Position numbers and translations under genes: made by a program
The notes under the pieces: model-generated
Told to the model about the DNA's origin: nothing
Seen by the model: only the letters and a program-made list of their open reading frames with translations
Database searches by the model: none
NCBI GenBank assembly: GCA_035236585.1
Contig: CP141139.1
Location: 40,061,217-40,125,216, forward strand
Reading direction: 5' to 3'
Source of the DNA: Warburgia ugandensis
Lineage: Eukaryota > Streptophyta > Magnoliopsida > Canellales > Canellaceae
DNA: 64,000 bases
Shown here: positions 39,301 to 47,815 of the stretch, piece by piece
Layout: each line of letters begins with the position of its first letter
Numbering within the stretch: the first letter of the stretch is position 1

Positions 39301-42300
39301 TGTGTGATAAATTTTTTCATCCTTTTTTTGTACTTTAGAGTTATTTTTTTATTTTTTTATTTTAAAAAAAAGTTACGAAAATTAGGAAAAAATTGTTCTT
39401 TTTTATATTTATTAGTTAACACCTATTCTTATCCACATATATAGCTTCCTCATGCTTGTATCTTCATGTATGATGTACTTTTCATGCTTTTTTTGTATTG
39501 TAGTGTTATTTTGTTCAATTTTTCCGAAAATAAAACTTACGAAAATTAGAAAAAATTTGTTTTATTTATATTTATTAGTTAATACCTATTCTTATATACA
39601 TATATAGCTTTCCCATGCTTGTGTCTTCATGTATGCTGTATTTTTCATGCTTTTTACGAATTTATTAATGATTTTTAGCTAATTTTTAATTATAAAAAAT
39701 ATAATTTTGCGCCTCAAGCTCCAGGCACGGCTCCAGGTGCACCCCTTTGCACCTCGATGCGCCTCGCGCCTTTAACTACATAGGTTGTAATCCCTCTACT
39801 ACCTAAGCGGCAACACGCGCATTGTCGTAGTCAATCATCTCTCCTTCCACTGCCTGCAGGTTTTCCACGCAAGAACTAACAGAGGAAGCCTTCTTCTACG
39901 GTGTCGAATCATGCCTCTAATCAATTATACTAACTCCTCCCCTTGATGGCATCAACAGCTCGCATGATCGACATCTTTGCTACTTCCAACATCACTCCTT
40001 CCAACTAACAGTGCAATTTGTCCAGCTTCATCACCGACAGTAGTCAAGTCGCATCAGACTTCTCCGCTCCACTAACAGCAATGGATAGCACAATGGACTT
40101 TTTTATTTTCTTCTTCATCACCGCCTATAGTATCAGCCTTTTCACACCTGCTGGCGATCTTTTTCCACCACCTGTTCACTTCAATTGACGGTGGGTGAAG
40201 TAGAAACATCGAACCTCCCGATGTATGTGTGCTCAATTTGGGGTCTTCAAATGAATATGCATACACTAGGATAAACAATAAGAATCCTCCATGTATATAG
40301 CTTCCCAAGATGGGCTCTTCAAATAGTGTCTACATTTTTTCATTTTTAGATAGTTTTTATTTCCTCATTAGTGCGTGCTTGTGAATGGCCGGCCGGTCCC
40401 TTGAAATGGAATCATTCCCCCATTATTCTTTCTGGAGAGGGTCCAATCGGGCATACATGGGTCTTCAATCATCTCTCACGCGTACATCTCCCTATAGTGG
40501 GTTCCACACTGTAGTACACATGTATGTGTACGAGGTCTTCCACTCTTAGAAACCCATCGAAATGGGGGCCCACCTCTGTCAACTTTGATATGTTCTGAAG
40601 TCACGTCCAAGATAGTGATTATCGTCATGGTAGCTTCGTGATGAAGGTGGGGCTCCTGGCAACGTAAAATGTCATTACCAATCCAGAAAGTCTGAATCTA
40701 AGCGTTAAAGCTCATACTGTATGATCCAAGTACAATCAAATGCAGACTTCTCCTTGCACTTGACAAGGAATTTTCGGTAACCACCTTATCTAGTGGACAT
40801 TATCTAATCATCAAGTATCTTCTCTACTTGTTCTTTTGCTGGATGAACCTCTAGGTGCAAAGGTAATGGTTGTGTGAGTGGGGCATGGGGCCAAGGGCTC
40901 TTGATGGACTGGCTAAGATCAATGTTCGAGTTAGGGCCAGGGTCAAGACTAGGATTAGTGGGTGGGCTAGTGGGGTGACAAAAAAGAACTAGATCCTCTA
41001 CATTAAACATGGAACTAATACCACAATCAAGTGGAAGATCCAGGATATAAGCTTTCTCCCCTGCCAGCCTTAAGACTAGAAAGGGACCAACACTGTGAGC
41101 CTGTAACTTTTGAGCGGCCCCCTACGAAAATTGCTCAAGTCTCATACGGACCAAAACATGATCGAGTGACTAAAATTCCTTATATCATCTGTAAAAGTCG
41201 GCAACAAATTTATATCTCCTGTTCCTTGAACTAACCCTTCGGCTGATCTCAGAATGCAAATCATGGATATGCTCAAATGACTACTGATTCAAATGACCTA
41301 TGTGATGTAGGCATGGTATGAGATCTATAGGTATCCTAGGTTGTACTCATGAACACCTCAAAGGGACTAATATCAATTGTTAATTAACAGACTTACTACA
41401 TGCGAACTTAACAACTGATAAAATGGTATCCCTACTCTAATGTGCTCTCCCTCTAAGCATCTCAACAAATTCTCTAGGCTTTGATTCGCGACTTCCATCT
41501 GACCATCCGTCTGTGGTAGTAAGCAGATAAGAATTGAAACCTAGTGACCATCATATGCAAGTGTTTTCCAAAAATAGCTAACAAACTTGACATCTCTGTC
41601 AGACATTATGGACTTTGGTAACCCATGTAACCAGACTACTAACATCCCTGGCTCTGATACTAATTGATATAGCTCAGGCTAACAGCAAGGATATTGTCCG
41701 CTTTAGGGCAACTCCACATGGCCCTCCCAATCCAAGGACAGGTAGCCCTCTCCCCTCACAGTTTTGTCCTTCTCAATCCAGGGAAAATGCATCCTTGCTA
41801 TGGGAAAATTCATCCCTTATAATCAACCCAGACCACTCCTCCCAGACAATGTGAGACTAACACTAGCCACTCGCAACCTGCCATCTGATAGCTCGTCACC
41901 ATCCTATCCAAGACTGTCCACAAGGCACCCTCCCAATCCAGGGAATACACGCCCTCACGTGCAAGTCCAATCCAAGACCCACTGAGCAGTCGCATGCAAT
42001 CTAGCCCACACCCACCCAAGCCTAGCTCTATTACCAAATTTGATTTAGGACAACATGTAAATTGGCCTAATATATGTGCTGAGATCATATTAGAATTAAT
42101 TTAAATAAGGAAACATAAATTAAAGAATCACTAACTCTTTTAACATGTAGAAAAACAGAATAAGCATGAAATGGCTTACAATGATTCACATGATCTGCAA
42201 ATCGTATCAGATCTATATCTATTAAGGTAAGATCGAAGTTTTAATCCAGATCATGCCTTTGATTGATGAACTGTCCCAATTTAGCTTTGGATTTAGGGTT

Positions 42301-45300
42301 TCCAAGAATTTGGCGCATGATAGTAATTAAGGATACAAAAGCCATAAAACCAAATGCAACACAAAACCTATCCAATAGAAGATAAAATAAAGAAATAATA
42401 AAGACAAATAGAGATGAAACACTATTACCTTGACCTCATAACAAATGCGGCTTCATGCCCACATGAAGGAAACAATGACAAGAAATCCACCAAGTCTAAA
42501 GTAGTCTCTATTCATCATTCATCAAAACTAATTACACAAAAGAGAAAAGGATCTTAAGTAGAGGACGTCCAACCCTAATCTAGAATAAAAGACAAAATTG
42601 CCCCTATTTAAATCACAACACGATAATAAACCCAATACACTAAGTGGTAAATATCCAAAGTAATTAAAAAAAAAAAAAAACACTAAACTATAATATAAAT
42701 CCAACTCAAGTAGTTACACCAAACCAAATAAAGGGGTTCTCACTTTCCAATTTTGTTCCACAAAACCCCATAAAGATCTACTCTTTAAGTGAGGACCAAT
42801 CCATATGTCATTGATTTCTTGTGACTATTTTTTCTCAATTACTTATTAAATATTGAATTGAGACATAAGTCAAATGGGAAATCATTGAGTAGTCTACTTC
42901 CCCTCGAATGATGAATCCATTTAAAGGAATATCATGGAGCTCATAATGGATTTACCCATTCTAAACAAGTTAAACAGTTGTTGTCAAAAAGTGATGAGAA
43001 ATTTCTTGTGGAAAAATGGTGAATCTAAAAACTCTCACATGATTAAATGAGATTTTAAAAAAACCTATGGGGCCCTTGGTGTTCGGAAAACTAAACCAAT
43101 AAATGATGTGTGCATGGCCAAGCTTGGGTGGTCCATTTTAACTAACAGAAAATCTCCATGTATTGACCTTGTCAAAGCTTAATATTTGCACACCGTCTCC
43201 CTTTTAGACGCTGAGGAAAAGCCCTACCAATCTGCTGTTTTGAAAGCAATGTTCAGAGCTAGAACTATCTCAAAAAAGACTATATGTGGAACATTGGTAT
43301 TGGTAAATCTGTTAATTGTTGGAAGGATAACTGGATTGACTGTAATCCAATCTCCAATATGATGGATCTACATAGTTCTAGTATTACCTTCCAAGAAGAA
43401 AAAGTTGCTTCTCTCATTGGTCCCATTTCCGATGCTTGGAAAATGGATATCATTTTTAATAGATGGGGAGAAGAGATTCCTCAAAAGGTTGTGAAAATGA
43501 CTATTACAAGATGTCCAATGGAGGATGAAATTGTTTAGAAGCTTGAGAAATATGGAAAATTCAGTGCTAAAACTGCTTATAACCTTGCTAATTGCTCCTA
43601 CCCTCAGTTCTCTGCTCCTTCAAACCCCCCTCGTTTTTGGAAGAAATTTGGTCCTCGAAAAATTAACTTAAGATTCTGTTATTTCTTTTCCAACTAATTC
43701 ATAATGAACTCCCTTCAAATGATGCCTTCCTTCTGCTGGAATGCACATGAAGATCATTTCTGTAAGTTCTGTCCTAATTGCTTCCAAACTAATCACCATT
43801 CAATTTTTTGACAGCAGCAAAGCACCTCAGACTGGAATATAACTTATGCCTTCTCCTCCCAGCAGCTCATGTCGGGGAAATGCCTGTACTGAGATAATTT
43901 CTAAATGGTTTGATCTTGCTTCAAAGACAAACAGACCCAAGATTGTATTCCTTGTTGCTCATATTACATTGACATGGTATATATGGAAGAAAGGAATATA
44001 TTATACCATGGAGAAACATTTCCTTCATTTTTTATTGATTGGAACTTGTTCTTCTATGTTTGTGATTATTGAAACCTTGATCTCCTTAACAACTGTTACA
44101 AACAAGGAACTCAATTACTTACAGGTTTGGAGACAGAATAGCATTATTTTGAGAACATCAAAGGTTATCATGGTCAAATGGATGCCACCAAAAGAAGGAT
44201 ATGTTAATTTAAACTTTGATGGGGCTTCAAAAGGGAATTTGGAAAGAACTGGGGCTGAGGGTACCTTTTGTGGCTAACATGGGAACTTTGTACTAGCTTA
44301 CAGTTCGTTCCTATATAATCAAACAAATACTGTGGTTGAATGGAATGTATTACCGGCAGGATCGAGATTAGCTGATGAATTTCAATTTATAAAACTGTAG
44401 ATAACAGGTGACTCTCTCCAAGTAATTCAAACTATCAGCAATGCCTCAACTTACAAATGGAATGACAGGAACTAGACTCCGAGGACACTGATTTCAGAGA
44501 GCTTGTCCTTACTGTCTAACCGGAACTCATGGATAGCAGCACACACATATGGAAAGGAAATAGAGTAGCAGAGACTAGCTACTCATGCAGCGAAATCTAA
44601 ATCATCTAAAATTTGGAAAAACTTTCGTCCATCATTCCTAGGATACTTGAGGCCTGGTGTTGGTTATGCTATGTACCATAAAATAAAAAATAGAATTGTT
44701 GATCGAACCATCACACAGAGGCATCACAGACCAAGTCCCGTGACGTACAAAGATCCAGTCTACTAAGTCAAGGGTCTGTACACAAAAGCTTCTTTGGAGA
44801 AACCCTAAGTTGAAGTATTTTGCAAGTGGGAGCAACATCAAAATTTTGGTGGACACAGGCTCAAAGGATCTCGTTCATATCCTGAAAGTATTGTGTAATT
44901 AAAAATTCAATCCCATTAACTTTAAAACAACTGAAACCTGACTCTGGTTTCCCATGATCTGTGTATCAGAGAAGTGCATTTCCAAGCATCGCTATATGGC
45001 TGTTTGGGACGGGAAAAACAATCCATGCATTAAGTCATTCCGTACCGAACAGGCCCGATGGACTCCCCCAAAGTTCAGAACTGCGTCGAAACGCTATAAT
45101 TTCCTAACCTAAAACACAATCAAAGGTTGAAATGAAACTTTAAACAACAGAAAGAAGAGAAATGAGATAAAGCAAAAGGAAACAATCATAATTTCGGAGA
45201 AATTCAAGAAAATTGTACCAGTTTCCGGTAGGATCTGTGCAGTAATTTCTGTATCGATCAAAGGCAACTAGAGGAAGGCGCTCCCTGTTGCAGAGATCTT

Positions 45301-45465
45301 CGAGGAGAGATCGAGTAAAACCTGCGAAATTTTTTATACAAATTTCCTAAATCAAGAGATTTTGACTTTCTTATAGAAATTAGTTTCTTTATCTATCTGA
45401 TTATTGTTACCTCTGATTTTCTTGAGCAGACTCGAGGGTTTGGCATTCCAAGCCCTTCCCTCCAT
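21387..45465 (-). CDS. SPO11-2: SPO11-2, meiotic DNA topoisomerase VI A-like protein
   Basis: Fifteen coding exons on the minus strand: 45465-45411, 45321-45219, 26107-26034, 25834-25733, 24526-24453, 23364-23348, 23170-23101, 23026-22990, 22848-22801, 22713-22655, 22579-22548, 22415-22310, 21900-21780, 21671-21608, 21513-21387. All junctions are GT-AG and all phases fit, giving 1089 nt and 362 residues (Arabidopsis SPO11-2 is about 380). Start MEGRAWNAK; end [11 protein letters not shown]. The winged-helix/5Y-CAP part has the catalytic tyrosine in KRDIYYMHP (Tyr104). The Toprim domain has VVEKE (Glu190) and DCDPYG (Asp242, Asp244), the Mg2+ ligands. Family members act with SPO11-1 and MTOPVIB to cut DNA at the start of meiotic recombination. 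Exon 6 is a 17-nt microexon. Intron 2 is 19 kb of transposons. No stop or frameshift is seen, so the gene looks functional. Confidence 0.93.
24747..25118. mobile_element. MITE in SPO11-2 intron 4
   Basis: Terminal inverted repeats of about 30 bp: the left end reads CTTAAGAGGAATGCTAAACC then AAAGCGCTT; the right end is its near-perfect reverse complement (AAGCGCTTTGGTTTAGAATTCC then TCTTAG shape). TTA flanks both ends, which suggests a Tourist/Harbinger-type TTA target duplication. It is about 370 bp, has no coding content, and lies wholly within the 1206-bp intron 4. Confidence 0.75.
27230..28507 (+). mobile_element. L1-type LINE, ORF2 endonuclease part (decayed)
   Basis: Broken plus-strand frames read as a plant L1 ORF2. 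About 27475-27500 gives [12 protein letters not shown] (endonuclease start). 28010-28060 gives GTS-like '.[14 protein letters not shown]' with 'CRKVRA'. About 28140-28180 gives '[12 protein letters not shown]' in place of the usual catalytic 'SDHSP' segment. 28195-28240 gives '[12 protein letters not shown]'. Upstream at about 27232-27432 lies a basic frame that may be the end of ORF1. The element is cut at 28507 by Copia and continues at 34351. Confidence 0.75.
28508..28937 (-). repeat. 3' LTR of Copia, interrupted
   Basis: Matches 34074-34350 through TGAATTCTTGATTTCATT, the CTCAATTTATAGA block, GTGAGTCAGCTGTTATCTAC and TGATATTATCTCAATAAT. It lost about 14 bp at its outer sense start relative to the 5' LTR (TGTTGGAGAAAAAG missing). 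An RTE fragment is inserted at 28565-28661. Confidence 0.85.
28565..28661 (+). mobile_element. 5'-truncated RTE LINE tail inside the Copia LTR
   Basis: A 97-bp insert ending in GGAGGAACAAGATTCATGTGG (protein 'WRNKIHVA'), then TTGATGATGATGATTG. It is the same 3' end as the LINE at 16755-16820. It is flanked by a 23-bp duplication (28542-28564 and 28662-28684) with two mismatches. Confidence 0.85.
28942..30276 (-). pseudogene. Copia reverse transcriptase and RNase H
   Basis: From the right: '[20 protein letters not shown]' at about 30240-30175, '[17 protein letters not shown]' at 30125-30075, then the 29931-29599 frame with [17 protein letters not shown] (catalytic YVDD intact) and '[16 protein letters not shown]'. 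RNase H follows at about 29405-28942, with '[14 protein letters not shown]' and terminal 'MINICSPT'. Many stops lie between the segments. Confidence 0.88.
30277..31790 (-). mobile_element. hAT transposon fragment with transposase C-terminus
   Basis: The left edge reads CTATGTAGTCGTAGGCGC (30277-30294), close to the terminal repeat of the hAT element at 38710. On the minus strand decayed transposase exons read '[20 protein letters not shown]' (about 31650-31590), '[20 protein letters not shown]' (31418-31358) and '[16 protein letters not shown]' (31190-31140). These match the hAT dimerisation domain. An acidic tail follows (30990-30740). The N-terminal half and BED finger were not found. It lies inside Copia. 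Confidence 0.85.
31791..32073 (+). mobile_element. hAT terminal-region-like sequence
   Basis: GC-rich and then T-rich sequence with 'GACTCCAGGC' and 'TATAAAACCCTTCTTC'. It resembles the left end of the hAT element at 38710 ('GACTCCAGGCGCAG..TTATAAAACTCG'). Orientation is opposite to that expected for the right end of the fragment at 30277, so it is either a second copy or a rearrangement. Confidence 0.5.
32074..33120 (-). pseudogene. Copia integrase region
   Basis: The 32961-32584 frame contains the gag-protease end and 'HSTLID'. The 32521-32312 frame carries the integrase start with '[14 protein letters not shown]' and '[18 protein letters not shown]'. The 32301-32074 frame has '[10 protein letters not shown]' and '[19 protein letters not shown]'. 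It gives a D-D-E set across broken frames. It stops at about 32074, where hAT-like sequence begins. Confidence 0.85.
33120..34071 (-). pseudogene. Copia gag region
   Basis: ATG at 34071, immediately after the primer site. The frame 34071-33829 includes '[20 protein letters not shown]', a standard Copia gag segment; a frameshift near 33830 follows. The rest down to 33120 shows gag-like scraps with stops. The gag would form the capsid; it is not intact here. Confidence 0.8.
34074..34350 (-). repeat. 5' LTR of Copia
   Basis: 277 bp; the minus strand starts TGTTGGAGAAAAAG and ends TTAGTTCA. It is followed after three bases by the primer site TGGTATTAGAGG (34070-34059), one substitution from the core of the standard TGGTATCAGAGC. 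Confidence 0.88.
34351..34610 (+). mobile_element. L1 continuation after the Copia insertion
   Basis: The frame reads '[11 protein letters not shown]', then in the next frame '[17 protein letters not shown]'. It resembles the L1 ORF2 segment between endonuclease and RT ('..KSR..L..GD.N..FFH...'), and follows on from the 28440-28507 part ('[11 protein letters not shown]'). The RT core is not present further on. Confidence 0.65.
34611..35701. other. Unassigned intron sequence
   Basis: AT-rich, no frame longer than background, and no terminal or inverted repeat recognised. It separates the L1 fragment from the TRIM-like array. Confidence 0.4.
35702..36720 (-). mobile_element. Tandem TRIM-like array (LTR-int-LTR-int-LTR)
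   Basis: Two and a half units repeat with a period of about 390 bp (388 then 393). Each unit has an LTR of about 200 bp and a non-coding internal part of about 190 bp that starts with a primer site. LTRs are about 35702-35898, 36087-36290 and 36480-36655; in the minus sense they begin TGTTAGTCTC and end CTACATCA or CTATATCA. Primer sites are at 36069-36084 (perfect TGGTATCAGAGCCAGG) and 36462-36477 (one change). There is no coding capacity. Tandem LTR-sharing arrays are a known habit of TRIM elements. Confidence 0.8.
36722..37392 (+). mobile_element. LTR A (plus orientation)
   Basis: Begins TGATGGGACC, ends TCCTACATCA, and is followed after three bases by a worn primer-site-like TTGATATCAAAATGAGG. 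It is the inverted partner of 42041-42735: for example TAGATTAGGGTTGGACGTCC at about 36863 has its reverse complement near 42562. Superfamily unknown; a Copia-like end is possible. Confidence 0.7.
38710..39783. mobile_element. Non-autonomous hAT transposon
   Basis: 1074 bp with terminal inverted repeat CTATGTAGTTAAAGGCGC at the left and its exact reverse complement at the right. It is flanked by a perfect 8-bp target duplication GTTGTAAT (38702-38709 and 39784-39791). An 8-bp duplication is the hAT mark, and the ends resemble those of the hAT fragment with transposase at 30277. It has no coding frame; GC-rich ends enclose an AT-rich core with tandem repeats. Confidence 0.93.
39225..39665. repeat. 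165-bp tandem repeats inside the hAT element
   Basis: CACATATATAGCTT with flanking sequence recurs at about 39264, 39430 and 39593, spacing 166 and 163 bp. It amounts to about two and a half diverged units. Confidence 0.85.
40201..40803. other. Unassigned sequence
   Basis: No supported gene or repeat between the inverted repeat and the Gypsy integrase relic. Confidence 0.35.
40804..41610 (-). pseudogene. Gypsy integrase C-terminal relic
   Basis: Minus-strand fragments: '[20 protein letters not shown]' at about 41520-41460 (integrase core end with its Glu), then 'SVGPFLVLR' and '[19 protein letters not shown]' near 41080-40990. This matches the Gypsy integrase C-terminal region, where 'FNVEDL' is usual. 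It has many stops and is adjacent to the TRIM-like copy at 41647. Confidence 0.75.
41647..42036 (-). mobile_element. Further TRIM-like unit
   Basis: Primer site 41647-41662 (one change from the consensus), LTR 41665-41862 (198 bp) and internal part 41863-42036, which ends in a second worn primer site (42021-42036). The sequence closely follows the array at 35702-36720. It abuts LTR B. Confidence 0.8.
42041..42735 (-). mobile_element. LTR B (minus orientation)
   Basis: Inverted and diverged relative of LTR A. Its minus-sense end GTCCTAAATCA is followed by primer-site-like TTGGTAATAGAGCTAGG (42037-42021). LTR A and LTR B point towards each other. Confidence 0.7.
42736..42899. other. Junction sequence
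   Basis: Short stretch between LTR B and the resumption of L1; nothing recognised. Confidence 0.35.
42900..44640 (+). mobile_element. L1-type LINE, 3' part with RNase H (decayed)
   Basis: Plus-strand scraps in order: '[10 protein letters not shown]' (about 42990), '[17 protein letters not shown]' (43095), then the frame 43284-43538 with '[16 protein letters not shown]' and 'MEDEIV', the zinc-binding RVT region 43560-43830, and '[20 protein letters not shown]' (44170-44230). The last is the start of the RNase H domain of plant L1, with its first catalytic Asp in NFDGA. It is likely the other half of the element at 27230; the RT core between them is missing. Confidence 0.8.
45219..45465 (-). 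CDS. SPO11-2: SPO11-2 exons 1 and 2
   Basis: Exon 1 (45465-45411) encodes [18 protein letters not shown] plus one base and ends AGAG|GTAACA. An 89-bp intron ends TTTCGCAG. Exon 2 (45321-45219) encodes [20 protein letters not shown] and a further DRYRNYC..GN segment, ending AACTG|GTACAA. The 'SLLEDL...V..DR.RNYC' pattern is what is known at the SPO11-2 N-terminus in other plants. Exon 2 leaves TG, and exon 3 at 26107 supplies C to complete Cys53. The phase and family match tie these exons to the rest of the gene 19 kb away. Confidence 0.85.
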
Positions 45466-47815
45466 TTTTCGCTCTCTTTTTTGCTTCCAGACGACGGAGA
45501 AATGAAGCCACTGTTTGATTTTAAACTTTCTTAAAGTGCAAAATGCTAATAGCCTTCGCTCAACCATACTTTCTGACGCGTGTTGGGCCCATCTGAGATG
45601 TCCCAAATCTGTGGTGATGATGCTGTAATCAGATGGGTCCCACATGAAAAATAAGATGATCCAGACTTGCTATACATACTGGAACCCACTCTTCAGTGAT
45701 CTAAGCACTCTGGTAGATAATTTGCATCAAACCATCCAAATGGGCCAAGGTTATTTCCCGTTTCTTGGCAGGAATTGTGGCAAAAGACCGGGGAACCACG
45801 GTTTTCTGATGATATGAACCATTCATCTTTACCGTCTCGCCAAATGTGTGTAAGGTCCAAAAATGACATGGTTTGGATGATCCTGCTACAGATGGTTCAG
45901 AGCCCCTTTAGATATCGTCCATTTGAAAACACCAACTAGCTGAGGAAAACAACTATGGGACCACTCGAAAGACGTAATTTTTCGGAGAGGATTCATCTAG
46001 GCCAAATTTGTTAAGAGGACGATTCATTAGCGCCAAATTTGTTAAGAGGAAATACCATTCCGCTTCTTGACCGACGATATTCATTAGCGCCGTCGGCCAA
46101 TTCGGGTTCGGGAAGGGTTCTCCTTGGGATCCTATCCTCTATATCCAAATCCCACGTATTCCAGTTCGGTTGGATTTAGGATATTTGTCAATAGATTTTT
46201 AATCATAAGACGTGCGAAATAATAAATTCCTTGGCTACAAAATTACAAAATTTCCTGGGAAAAAGCTTCAAGATAGGGTTAGCTTTTTTAGTTTCAAGAG
46301 GGAGAAAGAGGAAAAATGGAATAGTAAAAAGCTGGAGAAGAAAGAAGGAAAATTGAGGTATGGAAAAGAGAATTACAAAGCAAATCACTCACACACACTT
46401 CTAAATCTAATTCCCATCCAAAGAAAAAAGTAATGAGTTGAATCTACAACCAAGTGTGCTCTTGGAGAGAGATTGAATTATCTACAACCAACTGAACTAG
46501 ACATTTGGTGAAGGAAAAATGAGGTTGCTAAACTTAGTACGGTAGGAAAGAAGTTTATAAACAACTCATTTTTCCTAATATAAACCTACCTTTAACATAA
46601 ATATAGAGGGCATTTTGGTTGGGTCAAGTTTTGGAATATGCACCTAAATTCTTACATTTGATTATGTAGATGGGAAGTTTTTCGTCTACATTATTATACT
46701 GAGAGAACTAGGGAGTTCAACTGGTTAGGAGTTAGGATGTTCTGATCTACCTAAATAATCTAACTATATTTGGCTAGTAAAAAGTACTTACTTTGATATG
46801 TTCAAATCTAATCATTGTCTTTATTATCTTATTTTTATTTGTTTATTACATGAACAAGTGGTTAAACAACTAGAGAATCTAATTTTAATTTTAAAAAACT
46901 AAAATATCTCTAATTTATCAAAACCTCAATACAATAATATAAGCAATTTGTAGAAAAGACTAACTACATACTTCCTTTTTCATATAGGTCTCTCTTGCCT
47001 ATAGGATCTTGCTTTATGGTGAAATATTTCAATTTATATGTGCAAAGTTTGGATTAAATTTAGTTGGATATAACAATGTGAACTCTTGTGTAGCTGGACA
47101 ATTAATCATATATCTCTATTAATAGATTTAACTACCTAGGATGGCATTAGATGTTAAAAGGTGAAAAGTTCATACACTTGTTTTTAAGATAGTAAGTATT
47201 TCTATCTTTTCTTGTGTATTATATTTATAAACCATTAGGATCCAATCTAATTCTAAATATGTTAAGACTAAACATCAAGGACAAGATCTAAAGAATTGTT
47301 TGACTAGGATTTGAAAGGATTGAGATCAGAATGGTTAGAATTGTAAAATTAGTGCATTTGATCTAATTCTAATTGAACCCTAAAGAGAACTTCTCCTACT
47401 TTTGAGGAAGAGTGTTGAATCCATTTTAACATAAAGAAGCACAAAAGAAGCATGTTTAGGCACTTTTTTTCTTTTCACTAAAGGAATTTAGTTATAGAAA
47501 CTAAGCTACCACATTTCATCTAATTCCCTTCCTCCCAGCCAATTACAACTTCCACGTCCCATAAAAACTAGTAGCCCATTTCTACTATCATATTACTTCA
47601 AATCATTTCTTCAGTAATGCTTCCTTTACTGTACATTCTCTCTTTCTGGAGTAAACCCAATTTTTGTAATTGATTGAGAAAGTCAATAAAGTTTGAGTTT
47701 CAAAAATTTTGGGCTAAAATATTAGGGTTATTTAGAATATACTTCTTATAAAAATGTAATCAAGGAATAAGACATGTACACTTAAAATTAAACTTAGCAA
47801 ACCCTTCAGAATGAC
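45466..47815. other. SPO11-2 upstream region
   Basis: Holds the presumed SPO11-2 5' UTR and promoter, just above 45465 on the minus strand. A direct repeat GCCAAATTTGTTAAGAGGA occurs at 46001 and 46032 (31-bp period). No other gene was seen. Confidence 0.45.

Larger units (their letters stand above)
37700..40200. repeat. Large inverted repeat (arms about 610-650 bp)
   Basis: Left arm about 37700-38345, right arm about 38385-40200, short spacer about 38346-38384. Matching points: GGGCTTCCTCTGTCAATTCC at 37900 with the complement of 39875-39895; GATGCTATCAAGGGGAG at 37837 with the complement near 39945; TATCCACAACTAGTAG at 38112 with the complement near 38580. The right arm is interrupted by the hAT element 38710-39783, and with that removed the arms have similar length. 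Open frames in the arms are low-complexity and not called as genes. Confidence 0.85.
26108..45218 (-). other. SPO11-2: SPO11-2 intron 2, 19,111 bp, nested transposons
   Basis: Donor AACTG|GTACAA at 45218 and acceptor GGATGCAG|C at 26108. The intron contains an L1 element split by Copia, an RTE tail, hAT sequences, a TRIM-like array, two further LTRs, an inverted repeat and a Gypsy integrase relic. The other thirteen introns are 74 to 1206 bp. The L1 and the Copia, hAT and Gypsy parts lie on both strands. Confidence 0.8.
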
